In this document: piece after piece, positions 39,899 through 48,185 of the stretch
Layout: the number at the start of each line of letters is the position of its first letter
Numbering within the stretch: the stretch's first letter is position 1
From: CBDDFN01 sp965227065
GTDB lineage: Bacteria; Pseudomonadota; Alphaproteobacteria; SPJN01
Direction of reading: 5' to 3'
Assembly (NCBI GenBank): GCA_965227065.1
Contig: CBDDFN010000010.1
Span: 1-64,000, forward strand
DNA: 64,000 bases
Notes under the pieces: generated by a model
Databases searched by the model: none
Seen by the model: only the letters and a program-made list of their open reading frames with translations
Told to the model about the DNA's origin: nothing
Program-made: the position numbers and the translations under genes

Positions 39899-40750
39899 AT
39901 GTCCAACACATCCACACCTGATGCTCAGGCCAAGGCTGACGAGGTTTCAGCCAACGTCAATGAAGAGCAGAACTATGGTGCCAATCCCGTCGAAATGCGC
40001 GAGACCGATCACTATCAGGACGAATATGTCTACGGCTTCGTCGACAAATGGGACCAGCTCATCGACTGGGAGGCGCGCGCCAGGTCCGAAGGCCAGTTTT
40101 TTATCGATATTCTCAAGGCGCGCGAGAAAAAGACGGTTCTGGACGTTGCAACCGGGACAGGCTTTCATTCTGTTCAGTTGATGAAAGCAGGGTTTCATGT
40201 CGTTTCCGCCGACGGGTCAGCGGAAATGCTGACCAAGGCGTTCGACAATGCGCGCGACCGCGATCTGGTGCTGAAAACAACACAGGCCGACTGGCGCTGG
40301 CTCAATCAGGACATTCACGGCAAGTTTGATGCCGTCATCTGCCTGGGCAATTCCTTCACCCATATTTTTGACGAGCATGACCGGCGCCGCGCCTTTGCCG
40401 AGTTCTATGCCGCGCTCAAACATGACGGCATCCTGATCCTCGATCAGCGCAATTATGACGCCATTCTGGATGTCGGCTTCCAGTCCAAGCACAAATATTA
40501 TTATTGCGGCGATCAGGTGTCGGCCGAACCTGAATATGTCGATGACAGCCTCGCCCGGTTTAAATATGAGTTTGCCGACGGCTCAAAATATCACCTCAAT
40601 ATGTTTCCTCTACGAAAGAATTATGTCCGCAAGCTGATGACCGAAGCGGGATTTCAGCGCGTGAAAACCTATGGCGATTTTCAGGAAAGCTATGAGGAAA
40701 ACGAACCCGACTTTTTCGTCCATGTCGCGGAGAAATCTTACGATGAATAA
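39899..40750 (+). CDS. Glycine/sarcosine N-methyltransferase (betaine synthesis)
   Basis: Probable first enzyme of glycine betaine synthesis from glycine: methylates glycine to sarcosine and then dimethylglycine with SAM. 283 aa. The N-terminus DHYQDEYVYGFVDKWDQLIDW is characteristic of GSMT. SAM motif I is VLDVATGTGFHSVQL (about residues 79-93). CLGNSFTHIFDE and LDQRNYDAILD are family motifs. The second methyltransferase overlaps its 3' end by eight bases, so the two are translated together. Confidence 0.93.
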   Translation: MSNTSTPDAQAKADEVSANVNEEQNYGANPVEMRETDHYQDEYVYGFVDKWDQLIDWEARARSEGQFFIDILKAREKKTVLDVATGTGFHSVQLMKAGFHVVSADGSAEMLTKAFDNARDRDLVLKTTQADWRWLNQDIHGKFDAVICLGNSFTHIFDEHDRRRAFAEFYAALKHDGILILDQRNYDAILDVGFQSKHKYYYCGDQVSAEPEYVDDSLARFKYEFADGSKYHLNMFPLRKNYVRKLMTEAGFQRVKTYGDFQESYEENEPDFFVHVAEKSYDE

Positions 40751-41582
40751 GCAAAGCCCCGAAGCCATTGAAATCGCTGAAAATTATTATGACAGCACGG
40801 ATGCAGACAATTTCTACCATGCGATCTGGGGCGGCGAAGATATTCACATCGGCCTGTATGAGCCCGGCGATACGATTGCGGAAGCCAGCCACAAGACCGT
40901 GCTGGCCATGGCTGAAAGGTTGTATGGCCTGGATCACACCTCCAAGGTGCTCGACATCGGGTCGGGCTATGGCGGGGCGGCGCGCGTTCTGGCGCGGAAA
41001 TATTCCGCCCTTGTGACCTGCTTGAACCTGTCCAAGGTTGAAAATGACCGCAACGCGCAAATGAATGCCGACCAGAACCTGGCCCACAAGATCACGGTGG
41101 AGCATGGCTCATTCGACGCCATCCCGGCCGATCCCGGCAGCTTTGACATTGTGTGGTCACAGGATGCGATCCTGCACGCGCCCGACCGGCTGAAAGTGCT
41201 GGATGAAGTGGCACGTGTTCTGAAGCCCGGCGGTCAGTTCATTTTTACCGACCCCATGCAGGCTGACGGTTTGACTGACACCGACGCGCTGACGCCTATT
41301 CTGGAACGGATTCATCTGCCCAACCTTGGTTCAATCGAGTTTTACCGCAAAGCACTGGCCGAACGCGGCTTTGACGAAGTGCGGGTCGATGTGCTGACCC
41401 ATCAGTTGCGCGCCCATTATGCCCGCGTCGGTGAAGAGCTTGCAGCCCAGCGCAGCGCTCTGTCGGACAAAATTTCCGATGAATATGCCGAACGCATGCT
41501 CAAAGGGCTGCAACATTGGGTGGACGGTGCCGACAAGGGATTGCTCGCCTGGGGCATCCTGCATTTCAAAAAGGCGGGATAA
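40743..41582 (+). CDS. Sarcosine/dimethylglycine N-methyltransferase (betaine synthesis)
   Basis: Probable second enzyme: sarcosine and dimethylglycine to glycine betaine. 279 aa beginning MNKQSPEAIEIAENYYDS. SAM motif I is VLDIGSGYGGAARVLARKY (about 66-84). WSQDAILHAPDRLKVLDE and FTDPMQADG are typical of SDMT. Its TAA overlaps an ATG (TAATG at 41580-41584) that looks like the coupled start of the BCCT transporter. Confidence 0.93.
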   Translation: MNKQSPEAIEIAENYYDSTDADNFYHAIWGGEDIHIGLYEPGDTIAEASHKTVLAMAERLYGLDHTSKVLDIGSGYGGAARVLARKYSALVTCLNLSKVENDRNAQMNADQNLAHKITVEHGSFDAIPADPGSFDIVWSQDAILHAPDRLKVLDEVARVLKPGGQFIFTDPMQADGLTDTDALTPILERIHLPNLGSIEFYRKALAERGFDEVRVDVLTHQLRAHYARVGEELAAQRSALSDKISDEYAERMLKGLQHWVDGADKGLLAWGILHFKKAG

Positions 41583-43130
41583 TGCCCGCCCCGCCGGCCC
41601 GCCACGGGCGCGCCACCCAAGGTTGGCTCAAAGGGACTGAACCCCGCCGTTGCACTGACGGCAAAAAGCCTTGTTTTGGTCTTTGTCCTGTTTGGCGTGT
41701 TGATGCAGGACAGCGCCTCGGCGCTGTTCACCACCCTGAAAGACGGCATTATCGCCTCGGTGAGCTGGTTTTATATCGGCGCGGTAACCGGCTGCCTGAT
41801 CCTTGTTATCTGGTTGATGGCCAGCCGGTTTGGCGCGATCAAGCTGGGGCGGACCGATGAAGAACCGGAATTTTCGTATGTCAGCTGGTTTGCCATGCTG
41901 TTTGCCGCCGGCATGGGCATCGGCCTGATCTTCTGGAGCGTGGCGGAGCCGGTCACCCACTTTATCGGCAATCCGTTCGTGGCCGATGGCGAGACACCGC
42001 GCGCCGCGCAGGTTGCCATGCGCCTGACTTTTCTGCATTGGGGTCTGCACCCCTGGGCGATCTACGCTTTGGTCGGTTTGATCTTTGCCTATTTCGGTTT
42101 CCGCAAGGGCCTGCCGCTGACGCCGCGCTCGGCCCTGCATCCCATAATCGGTGATCGCATCTATGGCCCGATCGGCCATACGGTGGATATCTTGTCGGTC
42201 TTTGCCACAACATTCGGCGTTGCCACCTCGCTGGGGCTGGGGGCCAAACAGATCAATACCGGGCTTGAGCATCTGTTTGGCCTGTCAGTGTCGACAGGAC
42301 ATCAATTGCTGATCATCGGGGTGATTACGCTGATCGCGGTGACGTCGGTCGTGTCGGGCCTGGAACGGGGCATAAGGCTGTTGTCGGAAGCCAATCTTTG
42401 GCTGTCGGTCGTATTGCTGGGCTTTGTGCTCAGCTTCGGGCCCACCGCCTATATGATTGACACGCTGCTGCAATCGACGGGCGACTATCTGCAAAACATT
42501 GTGGCGTTGAGTTTCTGGACCGACGCCAATCAGAACCGCGGATGGCAGGCAAGCTGGACCACATTTTACTGGGGCTGGTGGCTAAGCTGGGCGCCCTTTG
42601 TGGGATTGTTCGTCGCGCGGATATCGCGCGGACGGACCATACGTGAATTTGCGTTCGGCGTGCTGCTGGTGCCAACCTTGCTGACCTTTGTATGGCTGTC
42701 GGTGCTGGGAGGCGCCGCCCTTCATGCCGAACTGCATGGCGCAGGCGGGATGGTGGCGGCGGTGCAAGACGATGTGACCTTGTCGCTTTACGCGCTGATC
42801 GAACTGCTCTCACCAGGGGTGATCGGCACCATCATGGCCGGTGTCGCAACCATTTTGATCATCACCTATTTTGTAACCTCGTCAGACTCCGGCACGCTTG
42901 TGGTCAACACCATCTTGTCGGTCGGTGACACCAATCCACCGGTGACCCACCGGGTGATCTGGGGGGTCAGCGAAGGGGCGGTGGCCGCCGTTCTGCTGCT
43001 GGCAGGGGGATTGAAGGCGCTTCAGGCTGCGGCGATTTCGGCTGCTTTGCCTCTGGCCATTATTCTGGTGCTGATGACTTACGGGTTTATCAAGGCGCTT
43101 TATCAGGACATGCCCAGCAAGCATCACTGA
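41582..43130 (+). CDS. BCCT family betaine/choline/carnitine transporter (N-terminal frameshift)
   Basis: Sodium-coupled importer of quaternary ammonium solutes. About twelve membrane segments, with the BCCT signature in GWWLSWAPFVGLFVARISRGRTIREF and GMGIGLIFWSVAEP. The natural start ATG (41582) overlaps the SDMT stop, but its frame leads out of the transporter. Dropping one base of the GGG at 41633-41635 joins MPAPPARHGRATQGWLKG to LNPAVALTAKSLVLVFVL, a normal BCCT N-terminus. As written, only a TTG at 41676 could start the rest. It lacks the long C-terminal osmosensor tail of BetP. It overlaps marR by seven bases. Confidence 0.85.
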
Positions 43131-43603
43131 TCCGATTTCGGGATTTCGCCGACATCGAGAATGGGCGAAGCGTCGAGCGCTTCGGCGTCCATCATTTGCG
43201 CCACCCGTTCCAGCGCGGCGCGGAGCATATGCTGTTCCCAGACCTCTAATTTGGTGAATTCGCGGGTAAAGTTGGACTGCATGAGTTCGGGTGCATCGGC
43301 AAGCCGGGACTGGCCCGCCTCACTTAGGGTCACCTCGACAACCCGCCGGTCGGTTTGCGAGCGTGTCCGTGTCACCAACCCGGCACGTTCAAGCCGCTCC
43401 ACCACAGCGGTCACGGTGGCATGGGCAAGACTGACATCCTGGGCGACCGCGCCGATGGAGGGCGAGCCTTTCCGGCTGATCGATTGCAGGACGAGCAATT
43501 GGGGAACCGTGAGGCCGGAGCGTTTCACCAGCTGTTTGGAATGCAGGTCAATCGCGCGGGTGATCCGGCGAATGGCCACCAGAATATCATCAAACTCGTC
43601 CAT
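43124..43603 (-). CDS. MarR family regulator, EctR/CosR-like
   Basis: 159 aa winged-helix repressor. DNA-binding region LTVPQLLVLQSISRKGSPSIGAVAQDVSLAHATVT, and wing RTRSQTDRRVVEVTLSEAG. The start MDEFDDILVAIRRITRAIDLHSKQL resembles EctR and CosR, MarR-type regulators of ectoine and betaine genes. It lies convergent to the transporter and upstream in direction of none of its neighbours, so it probably acts on the flanking promoters. ATG at 43603 chosen. Confidence 0.88.
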   Translation of the reverse strand: MDEFDDILVAIRRITRAIDLHSKQLVKRSGLTVPQLLVLQSISRKGSPSIGAVAQDVSLAHATVTAVVERLERAGLVTRTRSQTDRRVVEVTLSEAGQSRLADAPELMQSNFTREFTKLEVWEQHMLRAALERVAQMMDAEALDASPILDVGEIPKSDQ

Positions 43604-43668
43604 GCATCGGGCATCCAAGACAAAGAAGCCGGTCTTTTATCCCGTTCCCGGCGCGGGGAAAAGCGGCT

Positions 43669-44959
43669 TTACGCTTCATCCAGGAAACTCTTCAGCGTTT
43701 CATAAAGCAGCTTGGCGCCCTGTTCGATGTCATTCCAATGGGTCCATTCGTCAGGCGCATGGCTGATGCCGCCCACCGAGGGGACGAAAATCATGCCCGC
43801 CCGGGTAAACTCCGCCATAAACTGGGTGTCATGGCCCGCCCCTGAGGGCATGGTCTGGTGGCTCAATCCCAATTGCTGGGCAAAGTGGCTGAAGCGGTCA
43901 ATCACATCGGGGTGGCATGGCGCGGGATCCAGCCAGCTCAACTCATCAAAATCAAAATGCAGATTGTGTTTGCGCGCGATGGCCGACAGGGGTCTTGCGG
44001 CAGGCCAAACCGATGGCCTTCATCACCTCAAGATCAATATCGCGGCCAACCAGAGAGAATTCCGCCTCGCCGGGAACCGTGTGGGGATTGCCCGGTTTCA
44101 GCTCAACCTTGCCGACGGTCAGCCGGCTTTTGTCGGTGCCTTCCTCGGCAATGATGCGCGGGATTTCATGGGCAAAATCAGCCAGCCCCATAAAGGCGTC
44201 CGAGCGCATATTCATCGGCGCGGTGCCCGCATGGTTGGCCTTGCCGCCAAGGCGCACCATCCATTTGAACACGCCCGAAATGCCTTCAACAACACCGATC
44301 TGCTTGCCGGTCTGTTCGAGCACCGGGCCTTGTTCAATATGCAGCTCACAAAAGGCGTGGACAGAGCCCGGTGCGCGGCGCGCATCAAGCGCACGGTCGG
44401 GATCAAAGCCCTGCGCGGTCATGCAATCGGTCAGCTTTTCGCCCGATGCCGTGCGCGCCTGATGGATCCATTCAAGCGTCGTCGTGCCGGTCAGCGCCTG
44501 CACACCGAACATGCCGCCAAACCGGCCCTCTTCATCGGCAAAGGCCACCACTTCAAAGGGCCGTTCCGGCGGTGTGGGCAATGCGGACAAAACCCGCGCG
44601 CATTCAAGGCCCGCCAGAACCCCCAGCGTGCCATCAAACATGCCGCCTGCCGGAACACTATCAATATGTGATCCGGTCATCACACAGGGCTTGTCGCTGT
44701 CGAACCAGCGGCCAATGACATTGCCCGCCTCATCCATGCGTGCGGTGCCGCCCGCTTCGGTGATCTTGGCCATCAGCCAGTGACGCGCCTCCATATCCTG
44801 GGCCGTGAAGCCAAGGCGGAACACGCCGGGTTCCTCGCCGCGCTTGCCGATCTGGGCCAGTTCAAGAAGGTCAGACCGCAACCGGTCAAGCACGATACCG
44901 TCCGCCGGGGCGGTGTCTGTGCCGGGTTGAACGGACATGGATGATGATTTGTAACTCAT
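43669..44959 (-). pseudogene. N-carbamoyl-L-amino acid amidohydrolase-like (M20 family), frameshifted
   Basis: Zinc-dependent hydrolase of the group that removes carbamoyl groups from N-carbamoyl amino acids (HyuC, AmaB, allantoate amidohydrolase). Motifs: TGSHIDSVPAGGMFDGTLGV, DEEGRFG, ELHIEQGPVLE, GKANHAGTAPM, then SGAGHDTQFMAEF and VGGISHAPDEWT in a second frame. Removing one base of the C-run read from 43992-43989 joins the frames (LACRKTLSAIARKHNL) and gives a full-length protein of about 430 aa. GAGG lies five bases before the ATG at 44959. It is divergent from the symporter operon. Confidence 0.85.
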
Positions 44960-45006
44960 TGTGCCTCGTCTTTAGGCATTTACACGCAAAATAATTATAA
45001 TGCCTT

Positions 45007-45020
45007 CGTCAAATTTGACG
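45007..45020. promoter_or_regulatory. Palindromic operator candidate between divergent genes
   Basis: Perfect 14-bp palindrome CGTCAAATTTGACG. Its right arm contains the -35 box TTGACG of the rightward promoter, and its left arm gives TTGACG on the minus strand toward the amidohydrolase gene. A bound regulator, such as the nearby MarR protein, could block both directions. Confidence 0.5.
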
Positions 45021-45043
45021 ACCGCGATTCGTTTCTTTATGAT
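45015..45043 (+). promoter_or_regulatory. Promoter of the symporter-carbamoyltransferase operon
   Basis: TTGACG (45015-45020), 17 bases, TATGAT (45038-45043). Predicted start near 45050, 8 bases before a terminator-like hairpin and about 94 bases before the first gene. Confidence 0.6.
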
Positions 45044-45057
45044 CATAAACGTGACCG

Positions 45058-45094
45058 GCCCCGAAGAAAATTTCTTGCGGGGCTTTCGTTTTTT
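45058..45094 (+). terminator. Leader terminator / attenuator candidate
   Basis: GCCCCG (45058-45063) pairs with CGGGGC (45078-45083). Inside, AAGAA pairs with TTCTT apart from one bulged G. CTTTCG and six T (45089-45094) follow. It lies between the promoter and the first coding region of the operon, where a terminator would stop most transcripts before the genes unless relieved. Confidence 0.55.
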
Positions 45095-45143
45095 GCCCAC
45101 CTACGCGGGCCCAACGCAAAGCGAGAGAGCTCCGCCCCTTCGC

Positions 45144-45560
45144 GTGACCTTTAGCGTTAGAACAAATATCTTCGCTATGCTGATCGGCCTTGTCGCTGTT
45201 ATCGCCACCCCCGCGCTCGGCCTCGAGCTGCGCAATGCCGACGCGCGGGCCGGATTTGCAAGCCTGGGCTGGACCGATGCGCCCGATGGTGAAGCCGTGC
45301 TTGAATGGAATGACGGCACGGGCTGGCAGGAACTTTATCGCGGCACCGACAAAGCAAGCACCGTCACCGGCCTTGACGAAGGCGCGTATCAATTCCGGCT
45401 TGTCGCCCCCGATGGTACAGTGTCCGAGCCGTTGACCTTTACGGTTGAGCATCACGCGCTGAGCCTTGCCCTGCAATTTTTCGGGGCCGGGGCGCTCTTG
45501 TTCGTCTTGCTGATTGCCCTGCTTGTCCGGCCCACCCCCGACACGGGATCGCCGTCATGA
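45144..45560 (+). CDS. Small exported protein with fibronectin-like domain and C-terminal anchor
   Basis: About 138 aa; function unknown. Signal peptide (hydrophobic LIGLVAVIATPALG) precedes a periplasmic domain of about 70 residues with a fibronectin type III-like pattern (AVLEWNDGTGWQELYRG, GLDEGAYQFRLVAPDG). One membrane segment (LQFFGAGALLFVLLIALLV) is near the C-terminus. I chose GTG 45144 because it supplies the positive N-region; ATG 45177 is the alternative. The stop overlaps the symporter ATG (ATGA), so it may be an accessory subunit of that transporter. Confidence 0.7.
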   Translation: MTFSVRTNIFAMLIGLVAVIATPALGLELRNADARAGFASLGWTDAPDGEAVLEWNDGTGWQELYRGTDKASTVTGLDEGAYQFRLVAPDGTVSEPLTFTVEHHALSLALQFFGAGALLFVLLIALLVRPTPDTGSPS

Positions 45561-46984
45561 TCGAGCACGCCGTGCTGGCCCCGCAAACAGCCGCCATCAT
45601 CATTGCCCTGTTCGGTGTTTTCTGGATCGGGCTTGGCTGGTGGATCGGCCGGTCCAACAAAACGCTGGATGATTTCATGCTGGCGGGCCGCAATGTCGGG
45701 CTGGGGCTTGCCGCAGCCACCGCCATGGCCACCTGGGTGACGTCCAACACCACGATGGTGGCCCCGCAATTGACCTATCAGCTTGGCATTTGGGGGATGG
45801 TCGGCTATTCGCTCGGCGCAGTCGGGCTGCTGCTGTTTGCCCCGCTCGCCCGGCGGATTCGCGAGATCATGCCGCACGGCTTTACCAGCGGTGATTTCAT
45901 CCGCCGCCGCTACGGTACGCTGGCCTGGGCCGTCTTTCTGATTATATCCTTCTTCTATGCGCTGGGCTGGCTGATCACGCTGGGCATGGCCGGTGGCGTG
46001 CTGGTCGAGGCCCTGTCTGGTATTCCCTATCTCTACGGCATGTCGGTGATTGTGCTGGTCTGTACGCTTTACACCGTCTTTGGCGGATTGCGCGCGGTGA
46101 TCGGCACCGACTTTGTGCAGACCGTGATCATTTTGGTGGGCGTTGCTCTCATTGCTTATCTTGTGCTCGACAAGGTCAGCTTTGAAACCATCCACCAATC
46201 CCTTGAAGCGGAACGTCCGGGGCTGCTCAATCTGTTGCTGCCCGCCTCGATCATGTTCTTGTTCAACAATCTGTTTTTCGGTGTGGGCGAGATTTTCCAC
46301 TCCAATGTGTGGTGGAGCCGCGCGTTCGCCTTCGGCCGCCATGTTGGCTTTAAAGCCTATTTGCTGGGCGGACTGCTGTGGCTTCCCGTCCCGATTGTGG
46401 CCGGTTTTGTGGCGCTGGCAGCGCCGGCACTGGGCGTCAATGTGCCGTCCGCCGATATGGTCGCGCCGTTGGTGGCGGGACAAGTGCTGGGCGAAGTTGG
46501 GGCCATCCTGGTCTTTATCGTTGTTTTCGCAGCGCTCGCCTCAAGCCTTGATTCGGTGCTCGCGGCAACCGCGGACCTGATCAGCAATGACATTGTCAAA
46601 GGCCTGTTCTGGAAAACCGCCAGCGATGATCAACTGCGCAAGGTCGCGCGCAACACGATCCTGATATTGGGCCTCGCTGTGTGGCTTGTCTGCTTGATCC
46701 GGGTGTCGACCCTGGGCGAGTTGTTGCAGTTCACCGGCGCGTTTGTGGCCAGCACCATCTGGCCCATTGCCATCGGGCTTAAAACCAATCGCCTGGGTAA
46801 TCTGGGTGCCGCGCTCGCCATGGCTGTGGGGACCGCCACCGGCCTGTGGGCGTTTTTTGCCATCGGCTTTTACACCGCCGCTTTGGTCGCAACCGGCGTA
46901 TCACTCATCATCAGCGTGATCTTTGTGCTGAGCGACGGCACACGGTTTGATTTCGAAAAATTGCGCGAGGAGGCCTCCTCATGA
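45557..46984 (+). CDS. Sodium:solute symporter (SSS family), DUR3/urea-transporter-like
   Basis: 475 aa with about 13 membrane segments. Family motifs are seen in DFMLAGRNVGLGLAAATAMA, GFTSGDFIRRRYG and ASSLDSVLAATADLISNDIV. The helices around EIFHSNVWWSRAFAFG remind me of urea-active transporters (DUR3). A ureido compound would be a logical substrate beside carbamoylation genes; this is inference. Coupled by ATGA overlaps to the small exported protein upstream and to a 39-aa peptide downstream. Confidence 0.88.
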   Translation: MIEHAVLAPQTAAIIIALFGVFWIGLGWWIGRSNKTLDDFMLAGRNVGLGLAAATAMATWVTSNTTMVAPQLTYQLGIWGMVGYSLGAVGLLLFAPLARRIREIMPHGFTSGDFIRRRYGTLAWAVFLIISFFYALGWLITLGMAGGVLVEALSGIPYLYGMSVIVLVCTLYTVFGGLRAVIGTDFVQTVIILVGVALIAYLVLDKVSFETIHQSLEAERPGLLNLLLPASIMFLFNNLFFGVGEIFHSNVWWSRAFAFGRHVGFKAYLLGGLLWLPVPIVAGFVALAAPALGVNVPSADMVAPLVAGQVLGEVGAILVFIVVFAALASSLDSVLAATADLISNDIVKGLFWKTASDDQLRKVARNTILILGLAVWLVCLIRVSTLGELLQFTGAFVASTIWPIAIGLKTNRLGNLGAALAMAVGTATGLWAFFAIGFYTAALVATGVSLIISVIFVLSDGTRFDFEKLREEASS

Positions 46985-47100
46985 TTTCAGCTGCCTTTCT
47001 GGAAATGCTGGTCTGGCCCGCGCTGATCCTTGTTTCCCTTTCCCCGGTCGTCCTGATCGGTTTGTTGCTTAAAGACGTGAAGGACAAAACCCTATGGTGA
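46981..47100 (+). CDS. 39-residue membrane peptide between symporter and carbamoyltransferase
   Basis: Starts MISAAFLEMLVWPALILVSL, continues as one hydrophobic segment to about residue 30 and ends in the charged tail KDVKDKTLW. The ATG overlaps the symporter stop (ATGA), and the end overlaps the next ATG (47094) by seven bases. Such tight coupling on both sides argues for a real gene, perhaps a transporter accessory. I know no family. Confidence 0.65.
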   Translation: MISAAFLEMLVWPALILVSLSPVVLIGLLLKDVKDKTLW

Positions 47101-48166
47101 CAGAAGACTTAAAGGACCAGGTCGAATTTGACCGGTCCCGCCCCGACATTTACGGCGATGTTCACCCCAAGGAACTGATCCCAGAATATTCAGGAAGATT
47201 ATGAGCCTTTAACGGGGCTCGATAGCCAGCACATCGTGTCGGCCAAGCAGTTCAACCGGGATATGCTGCTGCAACTGTTCCGGCTGGCCGCCAAGTTTGA
47301 GGCCAATCCGCGGCGCTATTCCAATCCGCTGAAGGGCAAGGTTCTGATCTCGGCCTTTTATGAACCCAGCACGCGGACGCGCCTGTCCTTTGAAAGCGCG
47401 TGGCACCGCATGGGCGGTGACATCATGTCGATCACAGACCGCGCCACCACCGGCATCGCCAAGGGTGAGTCGCTCAGTGACATTGGCGAGATGTTCAACA
47501 ATTACGGCGACTGTGTCGTGCTGCGCGACGTCAATGCGGGATCGGTGTTCGAGATGGCGCAAAGCCTGCGTGTGCCGATCATCAATGCGGGCAATGGCGT
47601 GGATGAGCATCCCACCCAGGCACTGGCTGACCTTTATACGATCCTGAAATGGCGGCCCGCCCTGCTTGACCCCAAATGCGAAAAAATCCGCATCGGCATT
47701 GTCGGTCTGCCCAACCGGATGCGCACGGTGCGCAGCCTGCTGATCATGCTGTCGCATTTTTCCTACGCGTTCGAAGAAGTCGTCGTCATTCATGACGGCA
47801 AGCGCCAGGAACTGTTCGGCGCGGGCCAGCGTGAGGAGCTTGAGAAGGCGGGGCTGACTATCCGCGAAACCACCGTGTTGCGCGATGAACTGCCGGGCCC
47901 TCGACGTGGTCTATATCAATGCCATTGTGTGGGAGAAGGACGATTTTCAGGTCATGAATGACGCCTTCCGGCTGGACCGGACCTCCCCGCTCAAACAAGG
48001 CGCGATTGTCATGCACCCGCTGGCGCGCGGTGACGAGCTCGACACCAGCCTCGATGACACGCCGCACAATTGGTATTTTGCGCAAGCGCGCGGCGCGGTC
48101 TTTGTCCGCCAGGCTCTGCTGACCTGCCTGGTCCAGCGGATCGACCGTGTCATGGATGTGATCTAA
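47094..48166 (+). pseudogene. Aspartate carbamoyltransferase-like protein of altered specificity, frameshifted twice
   Basis: Carbamoyltransferase of about 355 aa after repair. Carbamoyl-phosphate motif FYEPSTRTRLSFESA, HPTQALADLYTI, RTVRSL and a C-terminus HPLARGDELDTSLDDTPHNWYF close to E. coli PyrB. Where PyrB has LYMTRVQKER, this protein has VYINAIVWEK. The Arg and Gln that hold the aspartate side chain (229 and 231 in E. coli, from memory) are replaced by Ala and Val, so aspartate is unlikely to be the substrate. Frame breaks: near CCC 47180-47182, and GGGCCC 47895-47900. Each is mended by dropping one base. It is coupled to the 39-aa peptide gene; an asparagine-synthetase-like gene follows after 19 bp. 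Confidence 0.85.
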
Positions 48167-48185
48167 CAAAAGGAAGTCTCTGAGT

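Noticed and set aside
41676..43130. BCCT gene starting at TTG 41676
   Set aside because: It has no good ribosome site there and loses the conserved LNP N-terminus. A coupled ATG at 41582 with one extra base explains the region better.
43669..43941. Separate small gene beside the amidohydrolase
   Set aside because: Its product is the C-terminal third of the same M20-type enzyme (SGAGHDTQFMA, GGISHAPDEW) and is out of frame by one base.
47094..48166. Ordinary pyrB for pyrimidine synthesis
   Set aside because: The aspartate side-chain ligands are missing, and pyrC is not adjacent. Its coupling to a transporter peptide and an amidotransferase gene does not fit pyrimidine synthesis.
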